Shown here: positions 41,452-47,911 of the stretch, piece after piece
Numbering within the stretch: position 1 is the first letter of the stretch
Layout of the letters: each line of letters starts with the position of its first letter
From: Clostridiales bacterium
GTDB lineage: Bacteria > Bacillota > Clostridia > Lachnospirales > UBA12420
Direction of reading: 5' to 3'
Assembly: GCA_003452395.1 (NCBI GenBank)
Contig: DMOI01000044.1
Location: 1-47,911 of the forward strand
Length of the DNA: 47,911 nucleotides
Translations under genes and position numbers: made by a program
The notes under the pieces: generated by a model
The model's input: only the letters and a program-made list of their open reading frames with translations
Told to the model about the DNA's origin: nothing
Database searches by the model: none

Positions 41452-43215
41452 GTGGAAACACTATGGAGTATGTCAACTACGATAAGAAATCCAAATAGAA
41501 TAAAAGACGTTCTCTCTACAATTAAAAAAATTGAGGGAGAAGAATGGAACGATGAGACTCAAAAAAAGCTACAAGCATTATTGATTAAGAATAGATATTA
41601 TACTCCAACAGCAAAAAATCTCTCTAATGAACAAATAGAATTGCTTGAAAACGCAGAAGCTAATATGACGTATGAACAAGCAATAAAGATTTTTAATGAT
41701 AAGAACTATGAGAGTCCTCCAATGAGAGGTAGGACGTCATTTGATCCTATTGAAAAGCTTGGATTAGTAAATGTTATCAATAGTAGAGTTTGTATATCTA
41801 ACTTTGGCAACAAGTTTATTAATGGTGAAATAGATTTAGGAGAAGTAATATTAAGCAGCTTTTTAAAATTGCAATATCCTAATCCTGTTGCACAAGGTTT
41901 TGGACAGTGGAATACGAAGCCGTTCATTAATGCAATTAGACTTATAAAAAAAGTTAATGTATTATGTGCAGAAAAAGGTATGAAAGAAAAAGGAGTTTCG
42001 ACAGATGAATTTGGTATTTTTGTACTTTCATTAAAAAGCCATAAAGACGTAGATGAGACTGCCCAAAAACTTATTGAATACAGAGTAAAAAAAGAGAGTA
42101 TAACAGATGAAAGATTAAAGAAGAAATATATAGACGAATTTACAGCTGCATATTTAATAGATTTCAAAGATCCGATCAATAATACTAAAGAATATACAGA
42201 CAATATGATTAGATATTTTAGATTAACAAAGTATATATATATTAGGGGAAACGGAAGTTATGTTGATCTAGAACCTAGAAGAATGATTGAAATAAATTCC
42301 CTACTTGAATCAGACAATGGAAAGTGCAAGAATTATACAAAAGATGAATGGATAGAGTATATGGGTAATTATGAAGCATATGAATTGCCGTGGGAAAAAG
42401 AAGATAAATTAAGAGAAATTGCAACTAAGATTATTGAAGAAGTTCATATTATTGAAGCAGATTTGAAAAGGCCAATAACTAATTTTAATATAGGTATAGA
42501 TAAAGAGTCACTAAAAGAGACAATTAAAATTGCTAGAGAAAAAAGAACGAAGTTACAGAACCTGAAGATAAAAAATGATTACGCAGAAGTTAATAAAATA
42601 TCAGAGGCAATATATGCACTCCAAAATATTAGAGCGTTAGATAGAAAAGCTTCTATTGAGTTGGAAAAGTGGAGTAAAGTTGCTTTAAATATCATAAATG
42701 ATGCAATTCTTATTAAACCCAATAGTCCTATCGGTGATGATAACGAACCAACATTTACGGCACCAAGTGGAGTACCGGATATTGAGTGCTATTATGAGAC
42801 ATTTGCTGCCATATGCGAAGTTACAATGTTAACAGGGAGAGATCAGTGGTATAATGAGGGTCAACCTGTGCAAAGACATTTAAGGGACTTTGAAGAAAAA
42901 AACAATAACAAGCCGAATTATTGTTTATTTATAGCTCCTAGATTACATAAAGATACGATTAATACATTTTGGAATGCTGTAAAATATGAATATGAAGGTG
43001 AAAAACAAAGAATAGTACCAATGACAATTACTCAAATTATCTTAATACTTGAAGCAATCAAAAATATAAAAGAAAAGGGTAAGACTGTTAATAAAGAACA
43101 GATGAGGGCATTATACAATTCGTGCATAGAAATTAGCAGAGTACCCAATTCAACGGAATGGCAATCACATATAAGCCAAGAATTAGAAAAATGGAAATTA
43201 GCCATAACAGCTTAA
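41452..43215 (+). CDS. AlwI-family type IIS restriction endonuclease
   Basis: 587 residues. The N-terminus (WSMSTTIRNPNRIKDVL, IKKIEGEEWNDETQKKLQAL) is characteristic of the AlwI family, which recognises GGATC and cuts outside it by nicking or dimeric cleavage. A PD-(D/E)XK-like region may lie near VPDIECYYETFAAICEVTML (~445-465), where an acidic pair and ExT are visible. GTG 41452 follows AGAGGAG. Exact specificity cannot be read from sequence. With M1 and M2 it forms a complete restriction-modification system. Confidence 0.88.
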   Translation: METLWSMSTTIRNPNRIKDVLSTIKKIEGEEWNDETQKKLQALLIKNRYYTPTAKNLSNEQIELLENAEANMTYEQAIKIFNDKNYESPPMRGRTSFDPIEKLGLVNVINSRVCISNFGNKFINGEIDLGEVILSSFLKLQYPNPVAQGFGQWNTKPFINAIRLIKKVNVLCAEKGMKEKGVSTDEFGIFVLSLKSHKDVDETAQKLIEYRVKKESITDERLKKKYIDEFTAAYLIDFKDPINNTKEYTDNMIRYFRLTKYIYIRGNGSYVDLEPRRMIEINSLLESDNGKCKNYTKDEWIEYMGNYEAYELPWEKEDKLREIATKIIEEVHIIEADLKRPITNFNIGIDKESLKETIKIAREKRTKLQNLKIKNDYAEVNKISEAIYALQNIRALDRKASIELEKWSKVALNIINDAILIKPNSPIGDDNEPTFTAPSGVPDIECYYETFAAICEVTMLTGRDQWYNEGQPVQRHLRDFEEKNNNKPNYCLFIAPRLHKDTINTFWNAVKYEYEGEKQRIVPMTITQIILILEAIKNIKEKGKTVNKEQMRALYNSCIEISRVPNSTEWQSHISQELEKWKLAITA

Positions 43216-43252
43216 ATAAGTTTATGAATACAAAAAACTTAAAAGAGAAGAG

Positions 43253-43498
43253 TTAAGTATGTAAACCTAAGAGGTAGTCTGAACTAATACCTAAAATCTG
43301 AGCAATACCCATAAGTTCAAAATCAAGACAAATGCGTTCACCATTTTCAATCTTGGTAATTGTAACCCTATCGATAGTAATACCCATTAATTCTAACTTA
43401 GCAGCTAATTGTTGTTGAGTTAGTTTTTTATTTTTGCGACTCTCTCTTATTTTAGAACCGCATATATTCTTCTTTCCGTTGAAGTCGTAAACTTTCAT
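43253..43498 (-). CDS. Xre-family transcriptional regulator
   Basis: 81 residues, almost wholly an HTH_3 domain: IRESRKNKKLTQQQLAAKLE, ITIDRVTITKIENGER, ending LGISSDYLLGL. Divergent from the membrane-protein gene at 43608, with palindromes between. Probably represses that promoter or its own. It could act as the element's lysogeny-type repressor. Confidence 0.88.
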   Translation of the reverse strand: MKVYDFNGKKNICGSKIRESRKNKKLTQQQLAAKLELMGITIDRVTITKIENGERICLDFELMGIAQILGISSDYLLGLHT

Positions 43499-43516
43499 AT
43501 GATCACCTCTGTAAAT

Positions 43517-43582
43517 GTACTATGTTAGAACTTTTACTTGATTATAGAACAATTCTGTGTTAATATAGTTCTAATGTAGTAC
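43517..43582. promoter_or_regulatory. Divergent operator-promoter region
   Basis: 15-bp inverted repeat at 43517-43531 and 43568-43582 (two mismatches), and AGAACAATTCT (43546-43556) between the -35 TTGATT (43538-43543) and -10 TAATAT (43561-43566) of the rightward promoter (17-bp spacer). Fits control by the adjacent Xre protein. Confidence 0.6.
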
Positions 43583-43607
43583 ATATGAAAAATAAGGAGG
43601 GTTTTTG

Positions 43608-44300
43608 ATGCAAGAACAAGAAAACGAGTCAATGGAAAAGACTGGGGAAGAAAAACAAGGAGAGGCACGATTAAAAAGACAAAACCTCAAATTTATAATA
43701 GTATGTATAGTACTTATAATTTTTGTGAAACCTTTAGTAACAATGATATCTGAGTTTACAGCTCATCCGGACTACATTCAACCAATACTTCAACGAGATT
43801 ATAAAGAACTTGCTAATCGCATTAAGGAGGATGAGGCAGGTACAAAGGGAAGCGGATTTGAGGAAGCTGTTGATAAAATGTCAGTTCAGCTAAATGTAGA
43901 AAAGGAAAAACTGAAAATTGTTTTAAGGCCTGTGTGGGATGAATATGAAAAGACGGGAATCTATGATGAGTCATCTGTAGTTAAGGCTATAGTACCATTA
44001 ATTGCCGAAAATATAAACAAAACTGCTCCCAAAATGGTAGATGAGGTTACAAGACTGGACGGGTGTGAGGCGATTGGTAACAAAGGATTACATTACAAAT
44101 ACACATTGTTATTTGATATAAAAGGTATAGAAAGTGAAGTAAAAGAAGAAATGAAGCAAGCTAATATAGAGATTTATAAAACACATCCTGATATGAATAC
44201 ACTTAGGAATGCTGGAATAATAGTGAAGTATTCATACTATGATGATGCAAGGAAAGAACTTTTTGAATTTTCGATAAATCCAACAACAGATTTTAAGTAA
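43608..44300 (+). CDS. Membrane-anchored protein, unknown
   Basis: 231 residues, not recognised. Short charged N-terminus, one membrane helix (~26-48: FIIVCIVLIIFVKPLVTMI), then a soluble domain (~50-231) with IKGIESEVKEEMKQANIEIY near the end. ATG 43608 follows AAGGAGGG. Controlled by the Xre region and ended by a hairpin, so monocistronic. Confidence 0.65.
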   Translation: MQEQENESMEKTGEEKQGEARLKRQNLKFIIVCIVLIIFVKPLVTMISEFTAHPDYIQPILQRDYKELANRIKEDEAGTKGSGFEEAVDKMSVQLNVEKEKLKIVLRPVWDEYEKTGIYDESSVVKAIVPLIAENINKTAPKMVDEVTRLDGCEAIGNKGLHYKYTLLFDIKGIESEVKEEMKQANIEIYKTHPDMNTLRNAGIIVKYSYYDDARKELFEFSINPTTDFK

Positions 44301-44317
44301 ACTACAGAAATGTAGTT
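44300..44317 (+). terminator. Terminator of the membrane-anchored gene
   Basis: AACTACA-GAAA-TGTAGTT followed by TTATTTT. Confidence 0.75.
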
Positions 44318-44344
44318 TTATTTTACGTTTTTTTGAGAAACTAG

Positions 44345-44373
44345 TTGAAAAATAAATGTAAAAACTATATAAT
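44345..44373 (+). promoter_or_regulatory. Promoter of the three-gene cassette
   Basis: TTGAAA (44345-44350), 17-bp spacer, TATAAT (44368-44373), leaving a ~80-nt leader. Confidence 0.6.
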
Positions 44374-44462
44374 ATATTTACTGTAAACATATCTTTATGC
44401 TTTTTAGTGAATATTATAATATATGTTGTATCATAATAATTCGTTTAAATGAGGTGGTATAA

Positions 44463-45320
44463 ATGAGTAGGCGTCGACTTGCAAAAAATACATTGCTTAA
44501 ACTGATTTTAAGAACCGACTTGCTCGGTGTGTTTAATATAAGAGATATTATCCAAGAGGTCCAAAATGTCTTGGGCGATAACTATAAATATAATGAAAGG
44601 CCCGTAACAGAAATTGAGTATAAAGTTGAAGATTTGCAGCCATTAGAAACAGAAGACTTATTGACAAATAAAATCAGAAATCAATATAATAATTATGAGT
44701 TTATACTCAACGAAGAGAAAAATATTAAATTTGTCTTGAATGAGTACTCTATTGTTTTTGAGATGGATAATTTTTCAGAATATAAGGAAATTGATCAATA
44801 TATATCCGATTATATCAAAATTTTTTCCGTAGTTTCAACTGCTTATCCGAAAATAAGAGTTGTACGGTTAGGCCTTAGAAAGATAAATATGATAATTGCT
44901 AATTCTATTGAGAGTGCATATGAAATAGTTAAAGAGAATCATTTCCCAAAAGTAGTAGATTATTTTGATAATGTTGATGTTAATTCATTTAAAGAGGTAA
45001 AAACAGACAAACTAGATAATATACAATTTGAGGATGTTTCGTTTAATATTAAAAAGATAATGCAGCTTGGGATTTATAACGATAATCAAAAGGCTTATCA
45101 AATTTTTATAGACATAGATACTTTTAAACGAGAAGATCAGATAGGTTCAATTGGCGATTTGAACGAAAAAATCATTAATATAAACGAAAAAATATTTGGG
45201 ATATACGAGAAAATTGTGACCGAAGACTTTATGAGATACCTAGAAGACAAAAACAATACTGATTTCAATGAAAAAATATTAGAAGGGGTGAATTTAAATG
45301 CAGACGTTAACAACGAATAG
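44463..45320 (+). CDS. TIGR04255-like family protein
   Basis: 285 residues. The middle (VVRLGLRKINMII, ~137-150) and C-terminal part (YQIFIDIDTFKRE, then INEKIFGIYEKIVTEDFMRYLE) resemble TIGR04255, a patchily distributed family of unknown function. No catalytic motif or membrane segment is seen. ATG 44463 follows GAGGTGG. Its end overlaps the next small gene by 23 bp, so it belongs to a tight three-gene unit. Patchy distribution and position in a restriction-bearing island suggest a defence role; this is inference. Confidence 0.6.
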   Translation: MSRRRLAKNTLLKLILRTDLLGVFNIRDIIQEVQNVLGDNYKYNERPVTEIEYKVEDLQPLETEDLLTNKIRNQYNNYEFILNEEKNIKFVLNEYSIVFEMDNFSEYKEIDQYISDYIKIFSVVSTAYPKIRVVRLGLRKINMIIANSIESAYEIVKENHFPKVVDYFDNVDVNSFKEVKTDKLDNIQFEDVSFNIKKIMQLGIYNDNQKAYQIFIDIDTFKREDQIGSIGDLNEKIININEKIFGIYEKIVTEDFMRYLEDKNNTDFNEKILEGVNLNADVNNE

Positions 45321-45465
45321 AGCTAAAATGGTAGGAAGGAACGCTTCTGTTTATTCTATATCAGGTAGTAAAAGTCACTCTAATCACTTAACCTTGGAAG
45401 CCTCTATCTGTAAAAAGGTAGTAAAAATTGAAAAAAGGAAGATAACTCAACTTCCTAAAAGTTAA
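45298..45465 (+). CDS. Small basic protein of the cassette
   Basis: 55 residues, too short for usual gene calling. ATG 45298 lies behind GAAGGGGTG, a strong ribosome site inside the upstream gene, and the stop at 45465 is 1 bp from the next start. That spacing is the main evidence that it is real. The protein is basic with Ser/Lys-rich middle; no known fold seen. It could be an inhibitor, antitoxin or activator of its neighbours. Confidence 0.6.
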   Translation: MQTLTTNRAKMVGRNASVYSISGSKSHSNHLTLEASICKKVVKIEKRKITQLPKS

Positions 45466-45466
45466 T

Positions 45467-46501
45467 ATGACAGAGTTTCTAAATATTAAAGATTTATTTC
45501 TAGAGATATATGTAATTGGCTATACAAAACAAGGTGAAAGTGTTTTAATAATATTAAAAAGCAATGTTCCTGAAGAAAAAGTGGTGTTTTCGTGCGTAAT
45601 AGATAATTATTACGAAGAAGTAAATCATACGGAAGTATTATTGGAAGATATATTAAAGGGGCGTAAGTTAGACTTATTATGTTGGTCTCATCCTTGTATG
45701 GATCACTCAAAAGGAATATATGAAATATACTCTAAGTTCTGCGATTGTAATAGTAAGGTCATCCTTCCTTGTGCGCTCCCCAATATTGCTAAAAATGAAA
45801 ATGATGTTTCGGATAATACATATGACATTTTGGAAAGCTTTGAATCTGAAATTAAAAAAGCAGATGATTGTGCTCGTAATACCTTTATTTATGCAATTAA
45901 CCGACAGGGATTTTTTACGAAAGATTATATCTTCGATTCAAAAAATTGCAGACTTAAAGTATCTATACTATCACCTATGGACACTAGCATTGCAAGGCAA
46001 TCTTACGACAAGAAATATGAAAACAACTACTTTTCTGCCGCTTTATTATTTGAAATTGAAAAGACAAGTAATCTTAGCAGAAGTAAAACAATTGAAACTC
46101 TATTTAAAGGAATTTTTGGTAGTGATGCGGAAGATCATACTATTGACTTTATTATAAACGAATATGAAACAATTGAAGACGTAAACTACGTAAAGATACC
46201 ACACCACGGGTCAGAATCATCAGCAAAGTTCATTAACTTAATAGGAACAAAAGAGTATGTTGATGGTGCATATGAATTTAAAATTGGGACAACCACTACT
46301 AAAAAAGTGAAAAACCAATATGGATTTATACCTTCTGAACAATTAATGGAGAAATATAAAAAGAAGTTATCTCAAGTGTGGTGTACTAATAAAGATATAT
46401 TTAAGGCGGAGTTCAACAGCGGAGTAATAAAAACAACAATAAACTTATTAGATATGGTTGGTGAGACTGTTGCATATAGTGGAAATGCCGGAGAACTATA
46501 A
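45467..46501 (+). CDS. ComEC-like MBL-fold protein
   Basis: 344 residues, soluble. The first metal site WSHPCMDHSKGI (~65-76) takes the place of HxHxDH and keeps His and Asp-His; the later segment VKIPHHGSESS (~242-252) is the HHGS motif of ComEC/Rec2-type metallo-beta-lactamase domains. These domains act on nucleic acids or phosphodiesters. It lacks ComEC membrane regions. It directly follows the 55-aa gene. A role as effector nuclease of a defence cassette is possible. Its right end is 150 bp from the attachment site. Confidence 0.78.
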   Translation: MTEFLNIKDLFLEIYVIGYTKQGESVLIILKSNVPEEKVVFSCVIDNYYEEVNHTEVLLEDILKGRKLDLLCWSHPCMDHSKGIYEIYSKFCDCNSKVILPCALPNIAKNENDVSDNTYDILESFESEIKKADDCARNTFIYAINRQGFFTKDYIFDSKNCRLKVSILSPMDTSIARQSYDKKYENNYFSAALLFEIEKTSNLSRSKTIETLFKGIFGSDAEDHTIDFIINEYETIEDVNYVKIPHHGSESSAKFINLIGTKEYVDGAYEFKIGTTTTKKVKNQYGFIPSEQLMEKYKKKLSQVWCTNKDIFKAEFNSGVIKTTINLLDMVGETVAYSGNAGEL

Positions 46502-46514
46502 ATAGAAAGTATAA

Positions 46515-46534
46515 TAGTGTCCAAATAGTGTCCA
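46515..46534. repeat. Right integrase arm-type repeats
   Basis: TAGTGTCCA at 46515-46523 and 46526-46534, same 11-bp period and sequence as 34157-34176 at the left end. Confidence 0.6.
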
Positions 46535-46651
46535 AATTCTCAATAAGACACCAAAAATAACATCAAAAAACTAAAATCATAAATGGTGAAAGGCTTACAG
46601 AACAAGGGTTTGCAAAAACAAACTTAAAATCACAAAAGTGCTTTATTCGCA

Positions 46652-46694
46652 CTCATAACCCGAAGGTCATAGGTTCAAATCCTGTCCCCGCAAG
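46652..46694 (+). other. attR: 3' half of tRNA-fMet
   Basis: Repeats 34063-34105 with four mismatches, none in the 17-bp core. Its T-stem (ATAGG/CCTGT) still pairs, so it is a second intact allele of the tRNA 3' half, probably the original host one or that of a second element. Confidence 0.9.
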
Positions 46695-46700
46695 TCTTGT

Positions 46701-46722
46701 AGAATCAACGTTTCTTGATTCT
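46701..46722 (+). terminator. Second copy of the tRNA-fMet terminator
   Basis: AGAATCAA (46701-46708) and TTGATTCT (46715-46722), then a T-rich run. It parallels 34111-34138, and a TAGTGTCCAATGG copy follows at 46746. Confidence 0.8.
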
Positions 46723-46876
46723 ATTTTTTTTCTAAAAAGTGAACATAGTGTCCAATGGATTTCAAATACAAAAAGTATAGAAATATGAAATATGACAAAA
46801 ATATTAAAAAGCATAAAAAAATGTTGCATAAAAGTCGATAATAGAGTAAGATAGAGTAAGATAAGGGGTGATAAAC

Positions 46877-47383
46877 ATGTTTAGTGCTTTAGATATAGCA
46901 AAGTGGTTTATATTGAAAACTAATGCAGAAGTTGAATTAAATGAAATTGATAATGATTTTGACGTCTATGAGAGGATTACCCATTTGAAATTGCAAAAGA
47001 TATTGTATTATGCTTATGGTATATTCTTATCATACACAGAAGGAAAAAAACTATTTGAAGAAAAAATATTAGCCTGGGAACACGGTCCAGTGATTGACGA
47101 AGTTTATCAAGAGTATAAAAGTTATAAAAGAAATCCTATAGAATATGATCTAAAAGAAGAAGATGAAAATATAATAAGTGATATTTCTAATTGTCAAGAG
47201 GTTGTAAAAGTTTTAAATATGACATACGAAAATTATGCGGGATATACGGCGTGGCAGCTAAGAAATATGACTCATGAAGTCGGAACACCGTGGGATATAA
47301 CTACTGAGGAAGAAGGATTTAATGTTGAAATTAAAGATGAGTTGATAAAAGGATACTTTGATACAGAAGTAATGGAAGATTAA
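46877..47383 (+). CDS. Panacea (DUF4065/SocA-like) antitoxin
   Basis: 168 residues from ATG 46877, 7 nt after AAGGGGTG (ORF opens at GTG 46868 inside that site). Panacea features: ALDIAKWFI at the start, HLKLQKILYYAYG (~40), ILAWEHGPVIDEVYQEY (~70-86), YAGYTAWQLRNMTHEVGTPW near the C-terminus. Panacea proteins neutralise many unrelated toxins. The gene is 1 bp from the next one. Confidence 0.85.
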   Translation: MFSALDIAKWFILKTNAEVELNEIDNDFDVYERITHLKLQKILYYAYGIFLSYTEGKKLFEEKILAWEHGPVIDEVYQEYKSYKRNPIEYDLKEEDENIISDISNCQEVVKVLNMTYENYAGYTAWQLRNMTHEVGTPWDITTEEEGFNVEIKDELIKGYFDTEVMED

Positions 47384-47384
47384 T

Positions 47385-47810
47385 ATGTCTAAAAGTATTA
47401 AAGAACAATCCAGAAAAATAAAAAAAGAGTGTAATCATTGTTTTGAACCTACACATTTAAAGTTTAATTTTTCTTTTATAACATATGATAAAAATCTTTC
47501 AACAAATCTTAAATCCCAATTATTAGATAGAATAATATTTCTATCAAACATGCCAATGCTCATATTGATTGGAAAACACGATAAGAAAGTATATTTAGAA
47601 GTTGCAGATAAATCAAAGTTAGGAATATCAAAACAAATTTCTGATGAATTTGAAGAAAAAAGCAGTCATAGAAGGATAGGTAAAAAATATACAATATTTA
47701 GACTTTATCCTAATAATGAACCTATTTGTGCAAGAATAATAGGAGAAGTAATAAGAAATGTATTTTACATTTTTTATATCGATATAGGATGTAATTTATA
47801 TGATCATTAA
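47385..47810 (+). CDS. Probable toxin partner of the Panacea antitoxin
   Basis: 141 residues, not recognised as a known toxin. Mixed alpha/beta, basic, with a Cys-containing N-terminus (CNHCFEPTHLKFNF) and LDRIIFLSNMPMLILIGKHD in the middle. The call rests on the 1-bp spacing to the antitoxin and a shared terminator. Panacea partners are typically of this size and unrelated to one another. Confidence 0.6.
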   Translation: MSKSIKEQSRKIKKECNHCFEPTHLKFNFSFITYDKNLSTNLKSQLLDRIIFLSNMPMLILIGKHDKKVYLEVADKSKLGISKQISDEFEEKSSHRRIGKKYTIFRLYPNNEPICARIIGEVIRNVFYIFYIDIGCNLYDH

Positions 47811-47829
47811 ATTTAGAGATATTAGATAT

Positions 47830-47861
47830 AAAAACAATCACTCAAGCGAGTGATTGTTTTT
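47830..47861 (+). terminator. Terminator of the toxin-antitoxin pair
   Basis: Perfect 14-bp arms (47830-47843, 47848-47861), 4-nt loop, T-rich 3' arm. It follows the stop by 19 bp. Confidence 0.9.
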
Positions 47862-47911
47862 ATGATATTTTTCTGCTACTATTCATATCTCAATGTCATT
47901 TAGTTAACTTT

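Noticed and set aside
46652..46694. Second complete tRNA-fMet
   Set aside because: Only the 3' half is present; upstream bases do not form an acceptor 5' strand or D-arm.

Overview
The window is AT-rich DNA whose gene families point to an anaerobic Bacillota of the class Clostridia, probably near Lachnospirales. The evidence is a two-domain AdhE, MltG next to TrmR, a PyrK-type dihydroorotate dehydrogenase, DUF3881, DUF951, FIST/EAL signalling and GGAGG ribosome sites. The genus cannot be named. Almost everything left of 33 kb reads on the minus strand.

Region 1 (1-3.8 kb) is a complete diversity-generating retroelement (DGR). In minus-strand order it has a MutS-like/Avd-like accessory gene, a template repeat (TR, 2858-2952), a DGR-type reverse transcriptase, and a target gene with a type IV prepilin leader and a DUF6273 (C-type-lectin-like) C-terminus holding the variable repeat (VR, 345-439). 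Over 95 aligned bases TR and VR differ at 16 positions, and all 16 are adenines of the coding-strand TR. This is the mark of DGR adenine mutagenesis and makes the system look active or recently active. It should diversify a surface pilin-like adhesin.

Region 2 (4-31.9 kb) is mostly chromosomal: an M14 cell-wall peptidase, AdhE, a membrane-anchored lysozyme-like protein, a FIST sensor with a REC-GGDEF-EAL protein, tRNA-Arg, PlsC, TrmR-MltG, a phospholipase D-like protein, a pyrKDECF operon, and cell-surface copper-amine-oxidase-N (stalk) proteins. Between a 3'-half remnant of tRNA-Gly (28562) and the intact tRNA-Gly (32168) lies a 3.6 kb block with a zincin-like protein, an MBL-fold hydrolase and DinD, possibly an old island.

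Region 3 (32.1-34.1 kb) holds two divergent tRNA operons (Tyr-Phe-Gly-Gly on minus; Asn-Glu-Cys-fMet on plus), each with a consensus promoter. Phe, Gly(GCC) and Asn are each preceded by a unit of exactly 126 bp: the first ~20 nt of that same tRNA fused to a shared hairpin core, then a spacer. I do not recognise this family.

Region 4 (34.06-46.69 kb) is a ~12.6 kb integrative element in the initiator tRNA gene. It has a tyrosine integrase, an excisionase-like protein, a DUF4373 replication-type protein and a small-terminase-like protein, but no large terminase, capsid or tail genes. That suits a phage satellite (PICI-like). Its cargo is an AlwI-like type IIS restriction system with two adenine methylases, one carrying an HTH, and a three-gene cassette (TIGR04255-like, 55-aa protein, ComEC-like MBL protein) that may be an undescribed defence system. 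Past the right attachment site is a Panacea-type toxin-antitoxin pair, perhaps the start of a second element in tandem.
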